Shown one piece after another: positions 28,678 through 36,105 of a DNA stretch of 38,367 nt (positions are counted from its first letter, which is position 1; the number at the start of each line of letters is the position of its first letter). The stretch comes from Myxococcus llanfairpwllgwyngyllgogerychwyrndrobwllllantysiliogogogochensis. Lineage in GTDB: Bacteria; Myxococcota; Myxococcia; Myxococcales; Myxococcaceae. The notes beneath the pieces were generated by a model. It was not told where the DNA came from, made no database searches, and saw only the letters and a program-made list of their open reading frames with translations. The DNA is taken from NCBI RefSeq assembly GCF_006636215.1, contig NZ_VIFM01000089.1, forward strand, positions 1 to 38,367, in the 5' to 3' direction. The position numbers and the translations under genes are program-made.

Positions 28678-29463
28678 ATGCCCAGTGCTCCCACCCCGAA
28701 CCCGAACTCTCCCGAACGTTGGTTTCCCTCCCGGAAGCCGCTGACAGACCCTCGCCTGCGGCTGTTCTGCCTGCCGTTCGCCGGAGGCAGCGCGTCCATC
28801 TACAGCGGCTGGCAGGGAGGCCTGCCTCCGGGCGTGGAGCTGTGCGCGGTGCAGTTGCCCGGCCGTGAGCGGCGGTTGATGGAGAAGCCCTTCGACAACA
28901 TGTCCGCGCTGATGGACGTGCTGCTGCCGGTGCTCGCTCCGCTGCTGGACAAGCCGTTCGCCTTCTTCGGCTACAGCATGGGCTCGCGCATCTCCCTGGA
29001 GCTGACGCGGCGCCTGCAGGCGCGCAACGGCCCGCTGCCCCGGGGCCTGGTGCTGGCCGCGTCCGGAGCGCCCCGCGAGTCGGACCGCAAGCCCATCCAC
29101 CACCTGCCGCAGGAGCAGTTCATCGAGGAACTGCGGCGCTATGACGGCACGCCGGAGGAGATCCTCCAGCACCGGGAGCTGCTGGAGCTGCTGGTGCCCA
29201 CCCTGCGCGCGGACTTCGCGCTCGCGTGGTGGGAGAACGGCCCCGGGCCCGTGAAGCTCGACGTGCCCATCTCCGTCATGGGCGGCACCGAGGACAAGCA
29301 CGTGTCCCTCGCGCGCCTGGAGACGTGGCGTGAGGAGACGCGCAACGCCGACTTCCGCATCCGCCACTTCGAGGGCGGCCACTTCTTCCTGCGCAAGCAG
29401 CAGCCCGCGATGCTCGCCGCGCTGGGCGAGGACCTTACGCGCTGGATGGCCGCTCCGGCCTGA
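28678..29463 (+). CDS. Type II thioesterase
   Basis: A 261-residue alpha/beta hydrolase. FCLPFAGGSASIYSGW (30-45) is the usual type II thioesterase opening, followed by the nucleophile GYS100MGS, D206 in GGTEDKHV and H235 in EGGHFFL, making the catalytic triad. These enzymes clear stalled or mis-primed carrier domains of NRPS and PKS lines. It is divergent from cysD and convergent with the phosphopantetheinyl transferase gene three bases away. An in-frame GTG at 28657 is possible. No NRPS or PKS lies in the window. Confidence 0.92.
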   Translation: MPSAPTPNPNSPERWFPSRKPLTDPRLRLFCLPFAGGSASIYSGWQGGLPPGVELCAVQLPGRERRLMEKPFDNMSALMDVLLPVLAPLLDKPFAFFGYSMGSRISLELTRRLQARNGPLPRGLVLAASGAPRESDRKPIHHLPQEQFIEELRRYDGTPEEILQHRELLELLVPTLRADFALAWWENGPGPVKLDVPISVMGGTEDKHVSLARLETWREETRNADFRIRHFEGGHFFLRKQQPAMLAALGEDLTRWMAAPA

Positions 29464-29466
29464 GGC

Positions 29467-30246
29467 TCACGCCGCCTCGTCGAAGCGGGGCGGCGCGTCC
29501 GACTCCAGCGGCACGGTGAACTGCCACCGCACGCGGAAGGGCCGCTCCCTTGGCCCCCGCATCGCCACCGCCGCTTGATGGCGTTCGGAGGGACGCAGTT
29601 GCATGAAGCGCCAGGTCTCCGGCGTGTCCACCATCCGCGCATCGAAGGAGATGCGCGGCTCCTTGCCGGCCTCCAGGTGGAAGGCGAACTGGTCCAGCGG
29701 CAGGGACAGCCCCGCGCCCCGGGCCTTGATGTAGGACTCCTTGAGCGTCCAGTACTCGAAGAAGCGCCCGCGCTGCTCGGCGGCGGGCAGGGCCCGGAGG
29801 GCGGAGATCTCCGGGGGGGCGAAGAAGTGGTCGGCGATCTCCACCGTCTCGCCCGGCCGCTGGGCATCTTCCACATCCGCGCCCAGCTCCGCGTCGAGCC
29901 CCACCGCCACCAGCGCCATGCCGTCCGTGTGCGACAGGTTGAAGCGCAGCCGCGCGCCCCACTCACCCCGCACCTCCGGCCTCCCGTATGCGTTGGTCGA
30001 GAAGCTCCACGCCGAGGGCGCCACCGGCGCGTAGCGCGACAGCGTCAGCCGCACCAGCGCGTGACTCACCAGGTATTGCCGCTGGTGACGCTCGAAGCGG
30101 AAGCGCTTCTGCTTCTCGCGCTCCCCTGAATCCAACAGCCCCCAGTAGGCGTCCAGGAGCCGCTGTTCCTGGATGCGCTCGGGCTCGACAATCCACACAT
30201 GGACTTCGTCCGGACGAAGCTCCAGCGGAACGGCGACAGTCGACAT
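29467..30246 (-). CDS. Sfp-type 4'-phosphopantetheinyl transferase
   Basis: A 259-residue protein of usual Sfp length. It has the conserved P1-P3 motifs: NLSHTDG (103-109), GADVED (122-127, magnesium-binding acids), and WTLKESYIKARG (166-177). It transfers phosphopantetheine from CoA to carrier proteins of NRPS, PKS or fatty acid synthase. Pairing with a type II thioesterase gene points to secondary metabolism. It ends four bases from the thioesterase stop and its start is divergent from the App1-like gene by 83 bases. Confidence 0.93.
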   Translation of the reverse strand: MSTVAVPLELRPDEVHVWIVEPERIQEQRLLDAYWGLLDSGEREKQKRFRFERHQRQYLVSHALVRLTLSRYAPVAPSAWSFSTNAYGRPEVRGEWGARLRFNLSHTDGMALVAVGLDAELGADVEDAQRPGETVEIADHFFAPPEISALRALPAAEQRGRFFEYWTLKESYIKARGAGLSLPLDQFAFHLEAGKEPRISFDARMVDTPETWRFMQLRPSERHQAAVAMRGPRERPFRVRWQFTVPLESDAPPRFDEAA

Positions 30247-30329
30247 GCCTCACCTCTACCACGCCGGGCCGCACCCCGCGTAGGCTCGGAAATCCAAGTC
30301 CGGCCTCGCGCCGGAATGGGGGGAGCAAC

Positions 30330-31544
30330 ATGGATCCGCACGCCGCGACGAAGAAGCTGGAGACGCTGCGCACGCTCATGGCCGGCCACACCGATACCAG
30401 CGAGGAGCGTCGCATCCTGGACCTCCTGCGCGACGCCAACGCCGCCGAGCTGAACTACCTCCTGGCCAACATCGACCTCGAGTCCCTGCTGGGGGACATG
30501 GATGACCGCATCTTCGGGCCGGACCACCACACCGCCCTGTTGACGATGCTCTGTCGCGAGCGCGCCGCCCAATTGGCCCTGCCGGTGCGCGCAAGCCTGG
30601 TGACAGCGCTCCAGCGCGGGGGCACCCCCGCCACCGCGGAGCGCGCCCTGCGCGACATGTTCCTGAGCGTGCACGGCCGAGAGCTGACCGCCTTCAAGAA
30701 CCTGCTCGACGCCGGCAACAACCACCAGGACCTGGAGAAGCTCCTCTTCGACGACGTGGACGACCCGGCGCTGCGCGAGGAGATCCTCGCGCACATCCTC
30801 CGCGAGGGCGAAGCGGCACCCAGTGGCGAGAACAAGGTCCTCAGCGACATCGACGACACCTTCTTCGCCAACCTCAAGGACACCCGGTACCCATCCAAGA
30901 CGGTGTACCCGGGCGTGCTCGCCTTCTACGCGGAACTGGACCGCGGCCCGGGCATCATCCCCGGCCGGGAGGGCGACCTCACCTTCGTCACGGCCCGGCC
31001 CATGGACCCGCTGGGCGCGGTGGAGAACCTGACCTTCGACTCCCTGCGCAAGCACGGCGTCCCGCCCCATGTCGTGCTCTCCGGCAGCCTCACCCACCTG
31101 CTGGGCAACTCCCGCATCGCCGCGAAGAAGTTCGACAACTTCCAGCGCTACGTGCGCGTCTTCCCGGAGTACGGCTTCGTCTTCGTGGGCGACAGCGGAC
31201 AGGGCGACGTGGAGTTCGGCGACAAGATGCTCACCGCCGCCCCGCACGCCGTCCACGCCGTGTTCATCCACGACGTGGTGGACACGCCGGAGACCACCCG
31301 GCGCGCGTGGCGCGAGAAGCGCATCCACTTCTTCGACACCTATGTGGGCGCCGCGCTGGAGGCCTTCGCGCTGGGCCTCATCTCCCGCGACGGACTGGCG
31401 CGGGTGGCCATCGCCGCGCGCGAGTCGATGGAGGGCATCGCCTTCACCTCCGCGGCCCAGCGAGATGCCCGCAAGGTGGAGCTGACCCGGGACCTCCAGC
31501 GCGCGGACGCGCTGACGTCTCCGTCGCCTCCCGCGGCGCACTGA
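30330..31544 (+). CDS. App1-like phosphatase (DUF2183, HAD-type)
   Basis: A 404-residue protein; ATG 30330 follows GGGGGGAG. A helical N-terminal part (1-165) precedes a phosphatase domain with the HAD motif D173-I-D175-D-T177, RPxDPLGAVENL, and GDSGQGDVEFGDKM (287-300). Yeast App1 of this family is a phosphatidate phosphatase; bacterial relatives are uncharacterised and may act on phospholipids or other phosphate esters. It is not exported. It ends in a small hairpin terminator, so it is probably a separate unit from the polysaccharide operon downstream. Confidence 0.8.
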   Translation: MDPHAATKKLETLRTLMAGHTDTSEERRILDLLRDANAAELNYLLANIDLESLLGDMDDRIFGPDHHTALLTMLCRERAAQLALPVRASLVTALQRGGTPATAERALRDMFLSVHGRELTAFKNLLDAGNNHQDLEKLLFDDVDDPALREEILAHILREGEAAPSGENKVLSDIDDTFFANLKDTRYPSKTVYPGVLAFYAELDRGPGIIPGREGDLTFVTARPMDPLGAVENLTFDSLRKHGVPPHVVLSGSLTHLLGNSRIAAKKFDNFQRYVRVFPEYGFVFVGDSGQGDVEFGDKMLTAAPHAVHAVFIHDVVDTPETTRRAWREKRIHFFDTYVGAALEAFALGLISRDGLARVAIAARESMEGIAFTSAAQRDARKVELTRDLQRADALTSPSPPAAH

Positions 31545-31559
31545 CGCCTCCCAGGCGTC
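31543..31559 (+). terminator. Small hairpin after the App1-like gene
   Basis: GACGCCT (31543-31549) pairs with AGGCGTC (31553-31559) around three bases, overlapping the stop codon. There is no T run. Confidence 0.5.
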
Positions 31560-31786
31560 GAGCACGAGAAGTTCGGGGTGCCCTCCGGGGCCGGCGCGCT
31601 GACGCGTACCGGACGGCCTCCGGCGCGCGATGACGCCTGGGTGAGCAATCCCCTTCCACCGTCCCTGGGGGCAGTTGGCGTGGGCCCATCCCCCACCAAC
31701 TTTCCCCCCGCTCCCTCACGGGAGAAATGGGGGCGGCGCGGGCCGCCACGGGGAAGGGGTGGCGGCGTGATGGGGGACGGGACCTG
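31560..31786. other. GC-rich gap upstream of the polysaccharide operon
   Basis: About 227 bases with G- and C-tracts and an inverted repeat around GTTGGCGTGGG/CCCCACCAAC (about 31675-31700). No gene is supported. It probably carries the operon promoter and leader. Confidence 0.4.
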
Positions 31787-33037
31787 ATGGAGCTCTTTCC
31801 CATCCAGCTGCTGTTCATCGTCGTCTTGATGAACCGCTACATCCTCGGTCCGTTCCTGCGGCGCCTGCGCGGGTCCAGCATCGACCGGGTGGACGACACG
31901 TACCGGCCTCGCGTCGCCATCGTCATCCCCCTCTTCAACGAGGGGAAAGGCATCTTCCACGCCATCCGCAGCCTGCTGGAGCAGGACTACCCCAGCGACC
32001 TGCTGCAAATCGTGGTGGTGGACGACTGCTCCAACGATGACAGCTACACGTGGGCCCTGAAGGCCGCGGAGGGACACGCCAATGTCCTGGTCATGCGCAA
32101 CCCGGAGAACATGGGCAAGCGCAAGGGCATCAACCGGGGCGTGAAGGCCGCGGTCGACGCGGAGATCATCGTCTCGGTGGACTCCGACGTCATCGTGGAC
32201 CGCTCCGCGGTGCGCAACCTCGTGCGCCGCTTCGTCAGCTCCCGCATCGCGGCCGTGGGCGGACGGACGTACGTGACGAACCGGCACCAGAACTGGCTGA
32301 CGCGGATGGTGGAGATCAAATTCCACTTCGCCCAGCAGTGGCTGAAGGACCTGGAGCGCAGCTTCCGCCAGGTGATGTGTCTGTCCGGCTGCCTCACCGC
32401 GTATCGCCGGCATGTGCTCCTGGAGCTGGAGCCCATCCTGGAGGCGCGCTCCATCGCCGGCATCCCCATCAAATACGGCGAGGACCGGTTCCTCACGCGG
32501 CAGATCGTCAAACACGACTACGAGACGGTCTACACGCTGGACGCGTTCTGCTTCACCGCCGCGCCCGCGACGCTGGCCGGCTACTTCTCCCAGCAGCTGC
32601 GGTGGCGGCGCTCCAACCTGGTGGACCTGCTTGGCGGCCTGTCCCACGCGTGGCGCCTGCACCCGGTCATCACCATCCACTACGTGTCCCAGCTCGCGCT
32701 GCTGCTCGCCTACCCCGTCGTCATCGTCCACAACGTCCTCACCGGCGAGTTCCTGGACATCCTTTCGTTCCACTTCCTCGTCATCGGGTTGCTGGGAATC
32801 ATCTACCGACTGGAGACGCGGCATCTGCCCGAGGACCGGCGCGTGCACGGGGCGTGCTTCCTGCCCATGGCGCTGCTGATGCCGGTGACGTACGCGCTCT
32901 TCACGCCGTTGGCACTGCTGACATTGGACTCCGGGAGTTGGGAGACGCGGGGCAGCCCCAGCGTCGCCCCGGCTCCCTCGACCGCAGAAAACCGGAGCGG
33001 ACTGCCGCCCAACCCCGCCGGAGAGGGCTCGCCATGA
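31787..33037 (+). CDS. Membrane processive glycosyltransferase, GT2 (hyaluronan/cellulose synthase-like)
   Basis: A 416-residue protein. The ATG at 31787 begins MELFPIQLLF with an N-terminal membrane segment. Catalytic GT2 motifs follow in order: VVVDD (76-80), DSD (132-134), GED (231-233, the general-base motif) and QQLRW (269-273, acceptor site). Then come membrane helices at about 299-330 and 330-395. The set of motifs is that of processive synthases which make and translocate a polysaccharide from UDP-sugars. The polymer cannot be told from sequence. The stop overlaps the next ATG (ATGA), coupling it to a membrane fusion protein. Confidence 0.88.
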   Translation: MELFPIQLLFIVVLMNRYILGPFLRRLRGSSIDRVDDTYRPRVAIVIPLFNEGKGIFHAIRSLLEQDYPSDLLQIVVVDDCSNDDSYTWALKAAEGHANVLVMRNPENMGKRKGINRGVKAAVDAEIIVSVDSDVIVDRSAVRNLVRRFVSSRIAAVGGRTYVTNRHQNWLTRMVEIKFHFAQQWLKDLERSFRQVMCLSGCLTAYRRHVLLELEPILEARSIAGIPIKYGEDRFLTRQIVKHDYETVYTLDAFCFTAAPATLAGYFSQQLRWRRSNLVDLLGGLSHAWRLHPVITIHYVSQLALLLAYPVVIVHNVLTGEFLDILSFHFLVIGLLGIIYRLETRHLPEDRRVHGACFLPMALLMPVTYALFTPLALLTLDSGSWETRGSPSVAPAPSTAENRSGLPPNPAGEGSP

Positions 33038-34134
33038 ACCAACGTGTCGCGAATCGCATCAATGCCATCGCCGTGTCCACGTACAAGCTGCTGGGCTCGG
33101 TGCTCCTGGGGATCATCCTGGCGGCGCTGGTGTCCTTCCTCGCGGTCCAGGGCTTCTTCCTCCTGAGCCATGGCTGGGTGACGCCCACGGTGGTGTCCCC
33201 CACGGACCCGCAAATCCTCTCACTGAACACGCAGCTCGCGGCACAGACGTCGGCGAGAGACCACGTCGTCGCCGAGCGGCGCGCGGTGGAGAACCGCATC
33301 GAGGACGCGGAGCGCACGGTGTCCGCGGAGCGCGCCTTCCAACAGCGCTTCCTGGTGGCCCTGCGCGGCGAGCGTGCATCCAAGGACCGCGCCGCGAAGC
33401 GACTGGCCTCCCTGCGCCATGAGTACGGCCGGGCCCGTGAGGAGATCCTCAAGTCCAACCGCGCCTACGCGGGACTGTCCCGCGCACGCACGGACGCGAT
33501 GTATGGCGCGCGGCTGCTCCAGCAGGAGGACAAGCTCACCATCAATCACCATCTGGCGCAGCTGGCGCAGAGCAACCTGGCCCTCGCGCAGACCACGGTG
33601 GACATGGAGACTCGAGTCGACTCGCTCCATCGGGAGCTCGCGGGGCTGACGGCGGTGCAGAACGGCATGGGCAAGGACGGCACGCCCGTGGGAATCACTC
33701 CGGACGTGCTGCTCCTGGAGCGCGAGTACACGCACTCGGTGCTGGAGCAGGCCCGCGCCGTGGCGACGCTGCGAAGCCTGGAGCATGACCTGAAGGCGCT
33801 CGACGACGTGTCCCAGCGCTACGAGGCGCTCATCGTGTCGCTGCGAGCCTCGCCCTATCTGCGCGCCATCGAGAAGGACCTGACGGTGGCCTTCGTGCCG
33901 TACGAGAACCTGAACAACGCGGCCGTGGGCACGCCCCTCTTCGCGTGCGCCGCGAAGGTCATCTGGTGCCGCGAGGTGGGCGTCGTGGGCCGGGTGCTGG
34001 AGGGTGAGGTCTCCATCAAACACCCCATCCGTCAGCACATGCTGCGCGGGGTGATGGTGGAGGTGAAGCTCACGGACTCCGCGTCGGCGCGCGAGGACCT
34101 GCTGCACCTGGGCCGCGCGCCCCTGGTGCTGTGA
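33034..34134 (+). CDS. HlyD-like membrane fusion protein
   Basis: A 366-residue protein with one membrane helix (about 19-46), a long coiled-coil hairpin (about 65-275, rich in Glu, Arg, Ala and Leu) and a C-terminal beta-rich part with NLNNAAVGTPLFAC and VGVVGRVLEGEVSIKHP, the barrel-sandwich layout of HlyD/AcrA-type periplasmic adaptors. In this operon it would link the synthase in the inner membrane to the outer-membrane protein encoded next, comparable to the Alg44 partner of Alg8. No PilZ domain is present. The lipoyl half before the coiled coil is less clear. Confidence 0.72.
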   Translation: MNQRVANRINAIAVSTYKLLGSVLLGIILAALVSFLAVQGFFLLSHGWVTPTVVSPTDPQILSLNTQLAAQTSARDHVVAERRAVENRIEDAERTVSAERAFQQRFLVALRGERASKDRAAKRLASLRHEYGRAREEILKSNRAYAGLSRARTDAMYGARLLQQEDKLTINHHLAQLAQSNLALAQTTVDMETRVDSLHRELAGLTAVQNGMGKDGTPVGITPDVLLLEREYTHSVLEQARAVATLRSLEHDLKALDDVSQRYEALIVSLRASPYLRAIEKDLTVAFVPYENLNNAAVGTPLFACAAKVIWCREVGVVGRVLEGEVSIKHPIRQHMLRGVMVEVKLTDSASAREDLLHLGRAPLVL

Positions 34135-34167
34135 GGGCATGCGCACATGAAGACGTGGAGAAGCCCC

Positions 34168-35298
34168 ATGCGGAAGACTCTCACTTGTGGCGTGTTGGTG
34201 TTGCTCGCCGCGCGAACCCCGGCGGCCCACGCGGAGCAGCCCACCGAGTCGGCCACTCCCGACGCCCGCGTGGAGCAGCGCGCCGCGGGCTACTGCGACT
34301 GGGTTCAAGGACTGGGCGACGCGGAGGCCGCGCTGGAGCTGGCACCCGAGGTGTTCGGCAGCTTTGGCGTGGTGAACACCGGTGAGGCCGAGGGCGGCGT
34401 CCCTCTGGGCAAGCCGAAGCTGCGGGTGACGGCGGGCCTGAGCTACGACTTCGTGGGCCTGTACCGGGGCCACAAGATTCACCGACGCGCGGCGGCGGAG
34501 TGCCGCCGACACCAGGCGCTCTCCTCGCTCCAGGCGGCGGTGAGACAGGGCATGGGGCTGGGTGAGGACTCGGCGCTGGAAGCCCGGGCCCGCGTCCTCC
34601 AGGACGCCCTGCCCCGCGCCGAGGAGCTCGTCAACGCCTTGCGCGCGGACCTCCGGGACGGCCGGGCGACGCTGGAAGAACTCAACGCGATGCAGGTGCG
34701 CCTGGACAACCTGCGCTCCCTGAGCACGGACACCGCGCTGGCGCGAGAGCGCCTGGCGTCGCGCCCCGAGTTTCCTCGCGGACAGCGACTGGAGCCCTTG
34801 CTGGAGGAGCTGCGCGCGGCGGATGACGCGGTGGAGGTCGCCACCGGAAGCCTGCGCCGCGCCAAGGCGTGGGAGCTGAGCGTGCGCGGAGGGTATGACG
34901 AGGTCTTCGACGTGGAGCAGGAAGTCCCCCTCTTCGGGCAGGTCATGCTGACGTATGACCTGGGCCATCTGTGGCAAGGCAAGGCGAATGCCCGGGCCCG
35001 CGACGGTCGTCGTCGTTCGACGACGAATGACGTGGACGGCGTGCATCAGAAGATCTCCGAGTTGCTGGTGGAGCTGCGCTCGCGGCATCGGACGGAGGAG
35101 GCTCGGCTGAGGGAGGTCTCCGCGCTCGTGTCGGACCTTGAGGGACAGCTTCGCGAAGTGGAAGCACTCCAGACGCGTGAGATTCGCCGCTTCCGCGACT
35201 ACCTCCTCCTGGAGCTGGCGCGGTTGCGCGCGGAGCAGGCGTACCTGACGGCGCACGTGGAGGCGCTCACGTCCTTCCTCGGGACGACGCGTCCCTGA
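34168..35298 (+). CDS. TolC-like outer membrane export protein
   Basis: A 376-residue protein. MRKTLTCGVLVLLAARTPAA is a cleavable signal peptide; the ATG at 34168 has GGAG seven bases upstream, while one at 34147 adds seven residues. The mature protein has long Leu/Ala/Glu/Arg helices and short strands (KLRVTAGLSYDFVGLYRG and WELSVRGGYDEVFDVEQE) in an alternating pattern like one TolC monomer. With the membrane fusion protein it would form a channel across the envelope. It is shorter than usual TolC proteins, so a non-channel coiled-coil role cannot be excluded. Confidence 0.6.
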   Translation: MRKTLTCGVLVLLAARTPAAHAEQPTESATPDARVEQRAAGYCDWVQGLGDAEAALELAPEVFGSFGVVNTGEAEGGVPLGKPKLRVTAGLSYDFVGLYRGHKIHRRAAAECRRHQALSSLQAAVRQGMGLGEDSALEARARVLQDALPRAEELVNALRADLRDGRATLEELNAMQVRLDNLRSLSTDTALARERLASRPEFPRGQRLEPLLEELRAADDAVEVATGSLRRAKAWELSVRGGYDEVFDVEQEVPLFGQVMLTYDLGHLWQGKANARARDGRRRSTTNDVDGVHQKISELLVELRSRHRTEEARLREVSALVSDLEGQLREVEALQTREIRRFRDYLLLELARLRAEQAYLTAHVEALTSFLGTTRP

Positions 35299-36020
35299 TG
35301 TCGGCCAGGGCCCCGAGCCGTGTCCTCGTGGCCTGTCTGGGGTTCGGCGTGCTCTCTGTCCTCGGGTGGGCTCGGCCTCCGCCCGGTGACGCCCAGAGTC
35401 CCGGCACCATCCGAGGCGCGGGCGCGCGGAAGAAGGAACGTGTGACGACCTTCGCCCCGGTGCCCTTGTCGAAGTTGCGGGTCACGCAGGGCGCGCTGCG
35501 CGAGCGGACCGATGGACGACTCGACGTGGAAGGCGCACGGCTGCGAGCCATCGTTCCCGGCACGAACACGACGTCACGCGCGGAGCTGCGCTTCTCGCTC
35601 CGAGGCTCCTCCAGCGAGCAGCGGGCCCTGCAGTCCGGAGAACAGCGACAGCAGGCAGGCCTCAAGCTGCGCGCACGCGACGGCTGCAACGTGCTGTACG
35701 TGATGTGGCGCTTCGCTCCGAAGGCGGACATCGTCGTCAACTACAAGCGCAACCCCGACCAGCACCACAGCAGTGATTGTGGCAATCGAGGCTATGTCAC
35801 CGTCCGCCCGTTCCGACGCAGCGCGGTGAGCGCGCCCTCCAAGGGAGAGGAACACGCCCTGCGCGCCGAGCTGGCCGGAGTGACGTTGCGCGTCTGGGCG
35901 GACGACTCGCTGGTCTGGGAGGGCGACCTTCCCCCAGAGGCCCTCGCGCTCGACGGCCCGGTGGGTCTGCGCTCGGACAACGTGCGACTGACGCTCCAGC
36001 TTCGAGTCCCCCCACCCTGA
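35298..36020 (+). CDS. Secreted jelly-roll protein of the polysaccharide operon
   Basis: A 240-residue protein; the ATG shares a base with the upstream stop (TGATG). A signal peptide (about 1-32) precedes a beta-rich domain with TTSRAELRFSLRG, CNVLYVMWRFAPKAD and a final VWADDSLVWEGDL-PPEAL-LDGPVGLRSDNV, a pattern of LamG/concanavalin-like polysaccharide-binding or lyase jelly rolls. Two Cys (about 132, 155) could form a disulfide. No catalytic set is recognised. It may bind, trim or guide the exported polymer, inferred from its place as last gene of the operon. Confidence 0.6.
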   Translation: MSARAPSRVLVACLGFGVLSVLGWARPPPGDAQSPGTIRGAGARKKERVTTFAPVPLSKLRVTQGALRERTDGRLDVEGARLRAIVPGTNTTSRAELRFSLRGSSSEQRALQSGEQRQQAGLKLRARDGCNVLYVMWRFAPKADIVVNYKRNPDQHHSSDCGNRGYVTVRPFRRSAVSAPSKGEEHALRAELAGVTLRVWADDSLVWEGDLPPEALALDGPVGLRSDNVRLTLQLRVPPP

Positions 36021-36105
36021 CGCATTCCTTCCAGGTGCCAGACTGGTGTCTTGAAGAGACTTGAGGGCATCCTGCGCGTCCACGCAGGGACATGAAGAGG
36101 CCCGT

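Noticed and set aside
34147..34167. Alternative start of the TolC-like gene
   Set aside because: It adds seven residues ahead of a complete signal peptide; the ATG at 34168 has the closer GGAG. The choice is not certain.
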